Below are positions 25,837 to 34,581 of a stretch of 64,000 bases of DNA, piece by piece. Below the pieces are notes generated by a model. The model saw nothing but the letters and a program-made list of their open reading frames with translations. It did no database searches and was not told where the DNA came from. The stretch spans positions 2,170,001-2,234,000 of the forward strand of contig LR782234.1 of the NCBI GenBank assembly GCA_902825215.1, read 5' to 3'. Position numbers and translations under genes: made by a program. The stretch is from Pseudomonas fluorescens. GTDB lineage: Bacteria > Pseudomonadota > Gammaproteobacteria > Pseudomonadales > Pseudomonadaceae. Positions within the stretch are counted from its first letter, which is position 1. Every line of letters starts with the position of its first letter.

Positions 25837-26631
25837 ATGAAAAACCTGCGGATCGCCACCTTCAACGTCAACGGCATGCGCGCGCGGTTGCCGAATCTGC
25901 TGGAATGGCTCAAGCGCGAGCAACCCGACATCGTCTGCCTGCAAGAGCTGAAATCGGTGGACAGCGCCTTTCCCGCCGCCGAGCTGGAAGCGGCCGGTTA
26001 CGGCGCGATCTGGCAGGGCCAGGCGTCGTGGAACGGTGTGGCGATTCTGGCGCGCGATGCGCAACCGCTGGAGAGTCGGCGCGGGCTGCCGGGCGACCCC
26101 GATGATACCCACAGCCGCTACATTGAGGCGGCAGTGCATGGCGTGCTGGTCGGGTGCCTGTATCTGCCCAACGGCAATCCGCAACCGGGGCCGAAATTCG
26201 ATTACAAGCTGGCATGGTTCGAACGGCTGATCACTTACGCGAAAGATTTGCAGAGCAGCGATCACCCGGTGGTGCTGGCCGGCGATTACAACGTTGTGCC
26301 CACCGACATGGACATCTACAACACCCGCTCATGGCTCAAGGATGCCTTGCTGCAACCCGAGAGCCGCGAATGTTATCAACGCCTGCTTGATCAAGGCTGG
26401 ACCGATTCGCTGCGGCATCTGTACCCCGAAGAGCGCATTTATACGTTCTGGGATTACTTTCGTCAGCACTGGCAAACCAATTCCGGCCTGCGCATCGATC
26501 ATCTGCTGCTCAACCCGGCGCTGAGTCCGTATCTGCAGGATGCCGGGGTAGACGCCTGGGTGCGTAACGAGCCGCATGCCAGCGACCATGCGCCCACGTG
26601 GATTCGCATTGGCTCGCGCAAGAAGCGCTGA
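25837..26631 (+). CDS. xthA: Exodeoxyribonuclease III (AP endonuclease)
   Basis: Mg2+-dependent base-excision repair nuclease acting at abasic sites and 3' blocked ends. 264 residues, full family length. Motifs: ATFNVNGMRAR at the N-terminus, LQELKS (metal Glu), GDYNVVPTDMD, RIDHLL, and SDHAP with the catalytic His at the end. Start ATG 25837, with GGAG at 25824-25827. An in-frame upstream extension is unsupported. More than one Xth paralogue is common in Pseudomonas, so the symbol is tentative. Confidence 0.87.
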   Translation: MKNLRIATFNVNGMRARLPNLLEWLKREQPDIVCLQELKSVDSAFPAAELEAAGYGAIWQGQASWNGVAILARDAQPLESRRGLPGDPDDTHSRYIEAAVHGVLVGCLYLPNGNPQPGPKFDYKLAWFERLITYAKDLQSSDHPVVLAGDYNVVPTDMDIYNTRSWLKDALLQPESRECYQRLLDQGWTDSLRHLYPEERIYTFWDYFRQHWQTNSGLRIDHLLLNPALSPYLQDAGVDAWVRNEPHASDHAPTWIRIGSRKKR

Positions 26632-26731
26632 TGGCGATTGGCGAAATCAATTGTCGAAAAGTGCGCCCGATCCGTATACATGGCGAGCAGCAACGCAGTG
26701 AACTGCGGCCTCCCTGCCTAAGGATCGAGCA

Positions 26732-27565
26732 ATGAGCGCGCCACGCCTGAACAATCTGAAGCTTTACCTGCAACGCCTGGGTTTCGCTGCGCCGCCACCC
26801 GCGACGCTGGATACGCTGCGTCAGTTGCAGCTACGCCATACCGGGGTTTTTCCTTTCGAGAATCTGGCGACCATCACCGGCGCGCCAGTGTTGATCGATC
26901 TGCCGTCCATTGAGGAGAAAATCCTGCTCGGTGGTCGCGGTGGTTATTGCTACGAACTCAATCACTTGTTCTTCGCGCTGCTGTTGGAATTGGGCTTCGA
27001 CGCACGGGCAATCAGCGGGCGTGTAGTGATGAATCAGCCCGAAGGCAGCTGGACGGCGCGCACCCATCGCTTGAGCCTGGTCACGATCGATAACGTGCGC
27101 TACATCACCGATGTGGGGTTCGGCGGCATGGTGCCCACCGCACCCTTGTTGCTCGACACCGAAGCCGAACAAGCGACCCCCCACGAATCTTATCGTCTCC
27201 AACAACAGGCTGATGGCTACATGCTCCGTGCCAACGTCGCCGGTGAGTGGCGGCCCATGTACCTGTTCGACCTGCAACGTCAGGAGGACATCGATTACAC
27301 CGTTGGCAACTGGTACGTCTCGACGCATCCGGACTCGCCGTTCACTCAGCGGCTGATGGTCGCCCGTACTGGCGATGGCTGGCGCAAGACGCTGAACAAT
27401 GGCTCCTTCGCTATCCATCACATGGGCGCGGAGAGTGAGCGGCGCGAGGTGACCGAGGTCGATGAGTTGCTCGACGTGCTGCGATGTGAATTTGGCCTAC
27501 ACGTCTCTGAGTTGCCGGGTATCCGCAAGGCCCTGGCGCGGGTGATAGCGCCGGTCTCGGCCTAG
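26732..27565 (+). CDS. nat: Arylamine N-acetyltransferase
   Basis: Acetyl-CoA-dependent acetylation of arylamines and hydrazines in the cytoplasm. 277 residues. The catalytic triad is visible as Cys73 (GGRGGYCYELN), His112 (WTARTHRLSL) and Asp127 (YITDVGFGG), at family spacing. Start ATG 26732 with AAGGA about 8 nt upstream. The end overlaps the convergent antitoxin-like gene by 4 nt (CTAG). Single gene; the physiological substrate is unknown. Confidence 0.92.
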   Translation: MSAPRLNNLKLYLQRLGFAAPPPATLDTLRQLQLRHTGVFPFENLATITGAPVLIDLPSIEEKILLGGRGGYCYELNHLFFALLLELGFDARAISGRVVMNQPEGSWTARTHRLSLVTIDNVRYITDVGFGGMVPTAPLLLDTEAEQATPHESYRLQQQADGYMLRANVAGEWRPMYLFDLQRQEDIDYTVGNWYVSTHPDSPFTQRLMVARTGDGWRKTLNNGSFAIHHMGAESERREVTEVDELLDVLRCEFGLHVSELPGIRKALARVIAPVSA

Positions 27566-27891
27566 GGTTTGACGTCCGGCTCGAGCACGCGGCGGATTTC
27601 GCCGATCGCGGCCGAAAGCTTCCTTTCCAGACTCTTCAGATCACTGGCGGTGGTGCCTTTTTTGAACTGCCCGCTCAGCCCCGAATCTTCAGGTTGCTGG
27701 CGGGCGGTTTCGAGCAAGGCGTGGCGCAGCGTATTGTTGATGACCGTCTGATAGCCGAACCCCTCATTTTCTGCGGCCGCACGCGCCGCTTCGATCACTG
27801 CGTCATCCAGCATGATGGTGATGCGGGTCTTGCCTTTGTTGGGTGCCACTGCGCCGCGTTTGCCCGCGGAAAAGTCATATTCGTCTTGCAT
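27562..27891 (-). CDS. BrnA-like ribbon-helix-helix antitoxin, apparently without BrnT partner
   Basis: A 109-residue protein with the BrnA pattern: Lys-rich N-terminal part (APNKGKTRITIMLDDAVIEA) and a CopG-like ribbon-helix-helix (about 20-65, GFGYQTVINNTLRHALLE). In BrnTA modules the toxin gene brnT normally lies immediately upstream. Here the 320 bp upstream holds no BrnT-like frame, only an inverted repeat and a short coding-like fragment. It is therefore an orphan antitoxin or a free-standing regulator. Convergent overlap with the acetyltransferase gene. Confidence 0.75.
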   Translation of the reverse strand: MQDEYDFSAGKRGAVAPNKGKTRITIMLDDAVIEAARAAAENEGFGYQTVINNTLRHALLETARQQPEDSGLSGQFKKGTTASDLKSLERKLSAAIGEIRRVLEPDVKP

Positions 27892-27964
27892 GGTTCAAGC
27901 CTCCTGAAAATAGGCACGTCGTTCGCTCGGTGTGGCGAAGCGTGGAAATGATTTAAACGACATT

Positions 27965-27983
27965 ATGCATACGTTATATGCAT
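27965..27983. promoter_or_regulatory. ATGCATA-N5-TATGCAT inverted repeat, likely operator of the BrnA-like gene
   Basis: Perfect 7 bp dyad with CGTTA spacer, about 75 bp upstream of the antitoxin-like start. Ribbon-helix-helix antitoxins usually bind such sites at their own promoter. Direct binding is inferred. Confidence 0.45.
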
Positions 27984-27985
27984 AA

Positions 27986-28078
27986 AAAGAGAGCGACCGC
28001 ACCGCTGGTCGCCATGAACACTTCAGCCTGGTGGGCATGTGCATGGACGCAGTGGAGGATTTGTTGCCGGATTTGTGA
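27986..28078 (+). pseudogene. Possible C-terminal fragment of an unknown gene
   Basis: An open frame after a stop at 27983-27985 reads KESDRTAGRHEHFSLVGMCM and on to DAVEDLLPDL, with TGA at 28076-28078. The composition looks like the end of a real protein, but there is no start codon with ribosome site and no upstream body. It may be a remnant left by a rearrangement. I cannot name the parent family. Confidence 0.25.
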
Positions 28079-28135
28079 GGGCAGAAGCCGCGGGCTAGAA
28101 GGTTGGGTGGCTAGCTAACCATTATGTGACCGATA

Positions 28136-28149
28136 AGTTGTATACAACT
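28136..28149. promoter_or_regulatory. AGTTGTATACAACT palindrome upstream of the purine permease
   Basis: Perfect 14 bp palindrome with a TTGTATACAA core, like operators of GntR-family (FadR/HutC-type) regulators. About 65 bp before the permease start, so repression by a purine-responsive regulator is possible. No such regulator is encoded next to it. Confidence 0.5.
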
Positions 28150-28215
28150 CTATGGACATTTGTCACGGGTATTGAATACAGTGTGCGCATAACAAAAACC
28201 AGGGAACCCCCCACC

Positions 28216-29739
28216 ATGAAAACGCCCCATGTTTCACACCCACGGCCCGAGGACGAAAATCTCGGGGTCGGCGCGAATATGGCTTACGGCCTGCAACATG
28301 TGCTGACCATGTACGGCGGTATCGTTGCGGTGCCGCTGATCATCGGCCAGGCGGCCGGCCTGTCGCCGGCGGACATCGGTTTGTTGATTGCTGCTTCATT
28401 GTTTGCGGGGGGGCTGGCGACGTTGCTGCAAACCCTGGGTCTGCCGTTTTTTGGCTGTCAGTTGCCGCTGGTGCAGGGCGTGTCGTTTTCCGGCGTGGCG
28501 ACCATGGTCGCGATCGTCAGCAGTGGCGGGGAGGGCGGCTTCCAGTCGGTGCTCGGTGCGGTGATTGCGGCCTCGCTGATCGGTTTATTGATCACCCCGG
28601 TGTTCTCGCGCATTACCAAGTTCTTTCCGCCGCTGGTCACCGGCATCGTGATTACCACCATCGGCCTGACGCTGATGCCAGTGGCCGCACGCTGGGCCAT
28701 GGGCGGCAACAGCCATGCACCGGACTTCGGCAGCATGCAGAACATTGGTTTGGCGGCAGTTACGTTGGTGCTGGTGTTGCTGCTGAGCAAGGTCGGCAGT
28801 GCGACCATTTCGCGCCTGTCGATCCTGTTGGCCATGGTGATCGGCACGGTGCTGGCGGTGTTCCTCGGCATGGCCGATTTCTCCAGCGTCACCACCGGGC
28901 CGATGTTCGGCTTCCCGACACCGTTTCACTTCGGCATGCCGACCTTCCACTTCGCGGCGATCCTGTCGATGTGCATCGTGGTCATGGTGACGCTGGTGGA
29001 AACCTCGGCGGACATTCTCGCGGTCGGTGAGATCATCGGCACCAAGGTCGATTCCAAACGCCTGGGCAATGGCTTGCGCGCGGACATGCTGTCGAGCATG
29101 TTTGCGCCGATCTTCGGTTCGTTCACCCAGAGCGCCTTCGCGCAGAACGTCGGTCTCGTAGCAGTGACCGGGATCAAGAGTCGTTACGTGGTGGCCACGG
29201 GCGGTCTGTTTCTGGTAATCCTCGGCCTGTTGCCGTTCATGGGAAGGGTCATTGCCGCAGTGCCGACTTCGGTGCTTGGCGGTGCCGGTATCGTGCTGTT
29301 CGGCACGGTGGCTGCGAGTGGCATTCGCACCTTGTCCAAGGTGGATTACCGCAACAACGTCAACCTGATCATCGTCGCAACCTCCATTGGTTTCGGCATG
29401 ATTCCGATTGCCGCGCCGAGTTTCTATGACCAGTTTCCGAGCTGGTTCGCGACGATTTTCCATTCGGGGATCAGTTCGTCGGCGATCATGGCGATCCTGC
29501 TCAACCTGGCGTTCAACCACTTCACCGCCGGTAACTCGGATCAGCAATCAGTGTTCGCCGCAGCCGAAGAGCGCACCTTGCGCTATCGCGATCTGGCGGC
29601 GCTGCGTGAAGGGGACTATTTCAGCGACGGCAAGCTGCACGACTGCGATGGCAAGGAAGTGCCGGTGATCGAGCCTGATGAACACGACCCTGGGCACGGT
29701 GCAGCAAAAGTGCAGATCAAGAGCAGCGAGCACGTTTGA
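28216..29739 (+). CDS. NCS2 family purine (xanthine/urate-type) permease
   Basis: Inner-membrane proton-coupled nucleobase transporter of 507 residues with about 12-14 hydrophobic helices. NCS2 signatures: N-terminal GLQHVLTMYGGIVAVPL, QLPLVQGVSFSG, and the helix 8 motif TLVETSADILAVGEIIG, followed by GSFTQSAFAQNVGLVAVTGI. The last feature is typical of the xanthine/urate clade. A hydrophilic tail of about 50 residues ends the protein. The start is ATG 28216; a 30-residue upstream extension in frame is unlikely and would cover the operator. Exact substrate undetermined. Confidence 0.85.
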   Translation: MKTPHVSHPRPEDENLGVGANMAYGLQHVLTMYGGIVAVPLIIGQAAGLSPADIGLLIAASLFAGGLATLLQTLGLPFFGCQLPLVQGVSFSGVATMVAIVSSGGEGGFQSVLGAVIAASLIGLLITPVFSRITKFFPPLVTGIVITTIGLTLMPVAARWAMGGNSHAPDFGSMQNIGLAAVTLVLVLLLSKVGSATISRLSILLAMVIGTVLAVFLGMADFSSVTTGPMFGFPTPFHFGMPTFHFAAILSMCIVVMVTLVETSADILAVGEIIGTKVDSKRLGNGLRADMLSSMFAPIFGSFTQSAFAQNVGLVAVTGIKSRYVVATGGLFLVILGLLPFMGRVIAAVPTSVLGGAGIVLFGTVAASGIRTLSKVDYRNNVNLIIVATSIGFGMIPIAAPSFYDQFPSWFATIFHSGISSSAIMAILLNLAFNHFTAGNSDQQSVFAAAEERTLRYRDLAALREGDYFSDGKLHDCDGKEVPVIEPDEHDPGHGAAKVQIKSSEHV

Positions 29740-29755
29740 CGGCTGCGACTGAGTA

Positions 29756-29793
29756 GAAAAGGGCCTATCTGTCATGGCAAATCGGCCCTTTTC
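29756..29793 (+). terminator. Terminator after the purine permease
   Basis: GAAAAGGGCC and GGCCCTTTTC form a 10 bp stem around an 18 nt loop, 17 nt after the stop. Confidence 0.7.
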
Positions 29794-29816
29794 ATTGGCG
29801 CTTTTCGAGCGCCCAC

Positions 29817-29851
29817 AAAAAAGCCCCTGAATCTTTCGATTCAGGGGCTTT
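29817..29851 (-). terminator. Terminator of tRNA-Asn
   Basis: AAAGCCCCTGAATC, loop TTTC, GATTCAGGGGCTTT. Read on the minus strand it ends in a T-tract just downstream of the tRNA. Confidence 0.8.
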
Positions 29852-29857
29852 GCTATT

Positions 29858-29933
29858 TGGCTCCACAACCTGGACTCGAACCAGGGACCCAATGATTAAC
29901 AGTCATTTGCTCTACCAACTGAGCTATTGCGGA
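29858..29933 (-). tRNA. tRNA-Asn (anticodon GTT)
   Basis: 76 nt on the minus strand. Acceptor TCCGCAA pairs with TTGTGGA (one G-T), D-arm AGCTCAGTTGGTAGAGC, anticodon loop CTGTTAA, T-arm GGTTCGAGTCC, encoded CCA. Confidence 0.97.
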
Positions 29934-30117
29934 ATTGGTGCGTATGTTACTGATTTAAAAAGACTAGTCAAGCGCCTGATGAAAAATTGCCGGAATCTTC
30001 GGGACGGACGGTGATTTGTCAGCGATTGGCGGTTACCAGAAAAGCCCCAGAGGTCTACCATGGCCACCCGGAAGTGGTCACACGCGCTGCCGGCCATTCG
30101 CCGCAAAGGTACGCGCC

Positions 30118-30156
30118 ATGTCTCAAATCACTCGCAACACCGAGGTGCTCGCATGA
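30118..30156 (+). CDS. Possible 12-codon upstream ORF (MSQITRNTEVLA)
   Basis: ATG at 30118 and TGA at 30154-30156, overlapping the next start by ATGA. This could couple translation of the following small protein. Coding status is uncertain: it may be chance, since the following gene has its own GAGG. Confidence 0.25.
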   Translation: MSQITRNTEVLA

Positions 30157-30383
30157 GCACTGCACAGATCAGCCTGCCCAAAGGGATCGGCCCGCATGCG
30201 GAAAAACTCTTCGATGCAATCGCCGGGGCCAGTACTGCCGAAGAATTGAGCCGCGCCGGCGGCAAGGCCGAAGGGTTCGTCCTCGGGCTTGAAAGCAGCA
30301 AGACCATCAAGAGCCAAGTGGCCGAATCGCTGTATGTGATTTACGACGATGCCGCCACTCAGCGCTCGACTGAACTGACTTAA
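30153..30383 (+). CDS. Small conserved hypothetical protein
   Basis: A 76-residue hydrophilic protein without signal peptide or membrane segment, starting MSTAQISLPKGIGPHAEKLF. No recognised domain. ATG 30153 is preceded by GAGG at 30142-30145 at good spacing; a longer in-frame form from 30060 has no ribosome site. Codon use is that of a real gene. The end overlaps the convergent membrane-protein gene by 4 nt (TTAA). I do not recognise a function. Confidence 0.65.
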   Translation: MSTAQISLPKGIGPHAEKLFDAIAGASTAEELSRAGGKAEGFVLGLESSKTIKSQVAESLYVIYDDAATQRSTELT

Positions 30384-30580
30384 CTGCCGAAAGTAATCGT
30401 GCCGAGCATCAGCTTGGCATAGGCCGCCGTGATTGCCAGTTGCACCAGCCAGAGTGCCAGACCGCCGAGGAAGACCCCGGTGGCGACTTGCAGCACCAGA
30501 CTTTTTTCGCGTTTGGCCGAGGCGCGCGGGATGAAATCATCCAGATCGTCACGGTCGGCGCGCAGGTTGTCGTTTTTCAT
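30380..30580 (-). CDS. Small single-pass membrane protein of unknown function
   Basis: 66 residues. A charged N-terminus (MKNDNLRADRDDLDDFIPR) is followed by one hydrophobic helix (about 28-55, VLQVATGVFLGGLALWLVQL). The start at 30580 is chosen over upstream in-frame codons because the extension would run into the REPIN. No strong ribosome site (GAGAAC). I recognise no function. Convergent with the small gene at 30153. Confidence 0.6.
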   Translation of the reverse strand: MKNDNLRADRDDLDDFIPRASAKREKSLVLQVATGVFLGGLALWLVQLAITAAYAKLMLGTITFGS

Positions 30581-30617
30581 GTGGGTTCTCACAAAATACT
30601 CGGATGTACACAAAACC

Positions 30618-30706
30618 TGTAGGAGTGAGCCTGCTCGCGATAGCGTTTTGTCGGCCTGAATATGTATGAGTGACACACCGCTATCGCGAGCAGGCTCACT
30701 CCTACA
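30618..30706. repeat. REPIN, family 1, copy 1
   Basis: Two inverted REP units: TGTAGGAGTGAGCCTGCTCG with GATAGCG at the left, the exact inverse at the right, and ~33 nt between. A second copy lies at 38867-38954. Confidence 0.88.
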
Positions 30707-30756
30707 ATTTGAATGGTGTGCAGTCTAGTGGTTGCGGGGCGTTTTCAAAGACAAAT

Positions 30757-30789
30757 AAAAAACGGGAAGCCCCAAGGCTTCCCGTTTTT
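30757..30789 (-). terminator. Terminator of the aminotransferase gene
   Basis: ACGGGAAGCC, loop CCAA, GGCTTCCCGT. An A run before and a T run after make it usable in both directions. Confidence 0.85.
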
Positions 30790-30804
30790 CATCAAGCTGC
30801 GTGA

Positions 30805-32001
30805 TCAGATCACCTGAACAATCGCATCCGTCACAGCCTTGATGTTGCTCTGATTCAACGCCGCTACGCAGATACGGCCGGTGTCCAGGGCGTAGATGCC
30901 GAACTCGTTGCGCAGGCGATGCACCTGTTCAGTGGTCAGACCCGAGTAGGAGAACATGCCGCGCTGACGACCGACGAAGCTGAAATCGCGGCCCGGCGCT
31001 TTCTCTGCCAGCAGATCGACCATCTGCGTACGCATGCCGCGAATACGCAGACGCATTTCGGCGAGCTCGGCTTCCCACTGCGCGCGCAGCTCAGGGCTGT
31101 TCAGCACGGCGGCCACGATGCTCGCACCATGGGTCGGCGGGTTGGAATAGTTGGTGCGGATCACGCGTTTGACTTGCGAGAGTACGCGCGCACTTTCTTC
31201 TTTCGATTCGCTGATGATCGACAGCGCGCCAACGCGCTCGCCGTACAGCGAGAACGACTTGGAGAACGAGCTGGAAACGAAGAAGGTCAGGCCGGACTCG
31301 GCGAACAGTCGCACGGCAGCGGCGTCTTCGTCGATGCCGTCGCCGAAACCCTGGTAGGCCATGTCGAGGAACGGCACGTGGCCTTTGGCTTTGACCGCTT
31401 GCAGTACGTTGTCCCAGTCCGCCGGGCTCAGGTCGACGCCCGTCGGGTTGTGGCAGCACGCGTGCAAAACCACGATCGAACCGTTCGGCAGGGCGTTGAG
31501 ATCTTCGAGCATGCCGGCACGGTTCACGTCGTGAGTGGCGGCGTCGTAGTACCGGTAGTTCTGCACCGGGAAACCGGCGGTTTCGAACAAGGCGCGGTGG
31601 TTTTCCCAGCTCGGATCGCTGATTGCCACGACGGCGTTCGGCAGCAGCTGCTTGAGGAAGTCGGCGCCGATTTTCAGTGCGCCGGTACCGCCGACGGCCT
31701 GCGTGGTGATGACGCGGCCAGCGTTGATCAGCGGCGAGTCATTACCGAACAGCAGCTTTTGCACAGCCTGGTCGTAGGCGGCAATGCCGTCGATTGGCAG
31801 GTAACCGCGCGAAGCGTGTTGCGCGACGCGAATCGACTCGGCTTCGATCACCGCGCGCAGCAGTGGAATTCGCCCCTCTTCGTTGCAGTACACACCCACG
31901 CCCAGATTGACCTTGGTGGTCCGGGTATCGGCGTTGAATGCTTCGTTGAGGCCCAGGATTGGATCGCGGGGTGCCATTTCGACAGCGGAGAACAGGCTCA
32001 T
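30805..32001 (-). CDS. tyrB: Aromatic/aspartate amino acid aminotransferase (class I)
   Basis: PLP-dependent cytoplasmic aminotransferase exchanging amino groups between aromatic amino acids or aspartate and 2-oxoglutarate. 398 residues, full length. N-terminus SLFSAVEMAPRDPILGLNEA and KVNLGVGVY are typical of AspC/TyrB. Also visible: HACCHNPTGVDLSPADW, DMAYQGFG, the PLP-lysine region SSSFSKSFSLYGERVGAL, and a C-terminal SGLTTEQVHRLRNEFGIY. Divergent from uvrB across 337 bp. The symbol is by resemblance; AspC-type specificity cannot be excluded. Confidence 0.88.
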   Translation of the reverse strand: MSLFSAVEMAPRDPILGLNEAFNADTRTTKVNLGVGVYCNEEGRIPLLRAVIEAESIRVAQHASRGYLPIDGIAAYDQAVQKLLFGNDSPLINAGRVITTQAVGGTGALKIGADFLKQLLPNAVVAISDPSWENHRALFETAGFPVQNYRYYDAATHDVNRAGMLEDLNALPNGSIVVLHACCHNPTGVDLSPADWDNVLQAVKAKGHVPFLDMAYQGFGDGIDEDAAAVRLFAESGLTFFVSSSFSKSFSLYGERVGALSIISESKEESARVLSQVKRVIRTNYSNPPTHGASIVAAVLNSPELRAQWEAELAEMRLRIRGMRTQMVDLLAEKAPGRDFSFVGRQRGMFSYSGLTTEQVHRLRNEFGIYALDTGRICVAALNQSNIKAVTDAIVQVI

Positions 32002-32338
32002 TATTGCGGCGGCTCTGAATGGAATATGGAGGGACGTGTCGCGCTCCAGCCGGATGCACTAGAGCGGTGCACAAACGGGGAGCTAGTATAGAGGCCATTA
32101 CTCGGCAATGGCGACAGGCGAATTGGCTTTTGCGCGAAGTTTTTCCGATTATTTCTTGACCGTTAGTCGCCTGCCCGTGTCAGAGTCTTTAACAGATGTA
32201 GGACGTTTGCCTTGAAAGAGCCGGCAATCGCCACCACATTGAGCACAATCCAGGTATTTTCTTGCGCGACATCGGTCGTTTGCGGTCGTCCTCGTGGTAC
32301 TCCGTCTGACTCGGAACGCCGCGATTCCAGAGGTGTGT
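32002..32338. other. Divergent intergenic region between the aminotransferase and uvrB
   Basis: 337 bp carrying both promoters. I found no clear SOS box (CTGT-N8-ACAG) and no convincing -35/-10 pair. No gene is seen. Confidence 0.4.
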
Positions 32339-34354
32339 ATGTCGGAATTCCAGCTAGTCACCCGCTTCGAGCCCGCCGGCGATCAGCCGGAAGCGATCCG
32401 CCAGATGGTCGAAGGCATCGAGGCCGGGCTGGCGCACCAGACGCTGCTCGGTGTGACCGGCTCGGGCAAGACTTTCAGTATCGCCAACGTCATCGCCCAA
32501 GTGCAGCGCCCGACGCTGGTGCTGGCGCCGAACAAGACCCTGGCCGCGCAGTTGTACGGTGAGTTCAAGGCGTTCTTCCCGAACAACGCCGTCGAATACT
32601 TTGTTTCCTACTACGACTACTACCAGCCTGAAGCTTATGTACCGTCATCCGACACCTTCATCGAGAAGGACGCGTCGATCAACGACCACATCGAGCAGAT
32701 GCGTCTGTCCGCGACCAAAGCGCTGCTGGAGCGCAAGGACGCGATCATCGTCACCACGGTGTCGTGCATCTACGGTCTGGGCAGCCCGGAAACCTATCTG
32801 AAGATGGTCTTGCACGTCGATCGCGGCGACAAGCTCGATCAGCGCGCGCTGCTGCGGCGTCTGGCCGATCTGCAATACACCCGCAACGACATGGATTTTG
32901 CCCGTGCGACGTTCCGCGTGCGTGGCGATGTGATCGATATTTTCCCGGCGGAATCCGATCTGGAAGCGATCCGCATCGAGCTGTTCGATGACGAGGTCGA
33001 AAGCATTTCCGCGTTCGACCCGCTGACCGGCGAAGTCATTCGCAAGATGCCGCGTTTCACTTTTTATCCGAAGAGTCACTACGTGACGCCGCGCGAGACC
33101 TTGCTCGACGCTATCGAAGGCATCAAGGTCGAATTGCAGGAACGTCTGGAATACCTGCGCAGCAACAACAAACTGGTCGAAGCCCAGCGTCTGGAGCAAC
33201 GCACCCGCTTCGATCTGGAGATGATTCTCGAGCTGGGTTACTGCAACGGCATCGAAAACTACTCGCGCTACCTGTCCGGACGCCCGGCCGGTGCCGCGCC
33301 GCCAACGCTTTACGATTACCTGCCGGCCGATGCCTTGCTGGTCATCGACGAGTCCCACGTCAGCGTGCCGCAGGTCGGCGCGATGTATAAGGGCGACCGC
33401 TCGCGTAAAGAAACCCTGGTCGAATACGGCTTCCGTCTGCCTTCGGCGCTGGATAACCGGCCGATGCGTTTCGACGAGTGGGAAGGGGTCAGCCCGCAGA
33501 CCATTTTCGTGTCGGCGACGCCGGGCAATTACGAAGCCGAACACGCCGGGCGCGTGGTCGAGCAAGTGGTGCGTCCGACCGGCCTGGTCGACCCGCAGGT
33601 CGAAGTTCGCCCGGCGCTGACCCAGGTTGATGACCTGCTCTCGGAAATCACCAAGCGCGTAGCGGTGGAAGAGCGGGTGCTGGTTACCACGCTGACCAAA
33701 CGCATGGCCGAAGACCTCACCGATTACCTCGCCGACCACGGCGTGCGCGTGCGTTATCTGCACTCGGACATCGACACCGTCGAACGCGTCGAGATCATTC
33801 GCGACTTGCGCCTTGGCGTGTTTGACGTGCTGGTCGGCATCAACCTGTTGCGCGAAGGCCTGGACATGCCGGAAGTCTCGCTGGTGGCGATTCTCGATGC
33901 CGACAAGGAAGGTTTCCTGCGTTCCGAGCGTTCGCTGATCCAGACCATCGGCCGCGCGGCACGTAACCTCAATGGCCGGGCCATTCTGTATGCCGATCGG
34001 ATGACCGGTTCGATGGAGCGGGCGATTGGCGAAACCGAACGCCGCCGCGAGAAACAGATCGCTTTCAACCTCGAGCACGGCATCACGCCGAAGGGCGTGA
34101 TCAAGGATGTCGCCGACATCATGGAAGGCGCCACCGTGCCGGGCTCGCGCAGCAAGAAGCGCAAAGGCATGGCCAAGGCTGCCGAAGAAAACGCCAAGTA
34201 CGAAGCCGAACTGCGCTCGCCAAGCGAAATCACCAAACGCATCCGCGCGCTGGAAGAAAAGATGTATCAATTGGCGCGGGATCTGGAATTTGAAGCGGCG
34301 GCGCAAATGCGTGACGAGATTGCCAAATTGCGTGAGCGTCTACTCACAGTCTAA
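32339..34354 (+). CDS. uvrB: Excinuclease ABC subunit B
   Basis: Damage-verification helicase-like subunit of nucleotide excision repair, working with UvrA and UvrC. 671 residues. Walker A GVTGSGKT, beta-hairpin region with [12 protein letters not shown], the DESH motif, helicase motifs [18 protein letters not shown] and QTIGRAARN, and a C-terminal UVR domain (about 625-665, [20 protein letters not shown]). Start ATG 32339 with AGAGG at 32329-32333. Confidence 0.97.
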   Translation: MSEFQLVTRFEPAGDQPEAIRQMVEGIEAGLAHQTLLGVTGSGKTFSIANVIAQVQRPTLVLAPNKTLAAQLYGEFKAFFPNNAVEYFVSYYDYYQPEAYVPSSDTFIEKDASINDHIEQMRLSATKALLERKDAIIVTTVSCIYGLGSPETYLKMVLHVDRGDKLDQRALLRRLADLQYTRNDMDFARATFRVRGDVIDIFPAESDLEAIRIELFDDEVESISAFDPLTGEVIRKMPRFTFYPKSHYVTPRETLLDAIEGIKVELQERLEYLRSNNKLVEAQRLEQRTRFDLEMILELGYCNGIENYSRYLSGRPAGAAPPTLYDYLPADALLVIDESHVSVPQVGAMYKGDRSRKETLVEYGFRLPSALDNRPMRFDEWEGVSPQTIFVSATPGNYEAEHAGRVVEQVVRPTGLVDPQVEVRPALTQVDDLLSEITKRVAVEERVLVTTLTKRMAEDLTDYLADHGVRVRYLHSDIDTVERVEIIRDLRLGVFDVLVGINLLREGLDMPEVSLVAILDADKEGFLRSERSLIQTIGRAARNLNGRAILYADRMTGSMERAIGETERRREKQIAFNLEHGITPKGVIKDVADIMEGATVPGSRSKKRKGMAKAAEENAKYEAELRSPSEITKRIRALEEKMYQLARDLEFEAAAQMRDEIAKLRERLLTV

Positions 34355-34363
34355 GGAGGATCG

Positions 34364-34449
34364 TTCCCACGCTCTGCGTGGGAATGCAGCCCCGGACGCT
34401 CTGCGTCCCATCGATCATTGTGTATCCCTGTGGGAGCGAGCCTGCTCCC
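34364..34449. repeat. Cluster of three short palindromes between uvrB and gltX
   Basis: TTCCCACGC-TCT-GCGTGGGAA (34364-34384) and GGACGC-TCT-GCGTCC (34394-34408) share the core CGCTCTGCG. GGGAGCGAGCCTGCTCCC (about 34432-34449) is REP-like. Such repeats occur between Pseudomonas genes. The first may also end the uvrB transcript. Confidence 0.55.
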
Positions 34450-34581
34450 GAATGGCGTTCACGCAAATCGGACGGCCTAGCGCATCCGGCTTAAATGCCC
34501 TGCCTGCTGGAGCCGGGCGGGTGTCGCCTGTTACCATTCGCCGCTTGATTGTTCTGCTTTTCATTCTTTTCGAGACATGCC

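Noticed and set aside
32098..32338. SOS box upstream of uvrB
   Set aside because: No CTGT-N8-ACAG match of acceptable quality was found.
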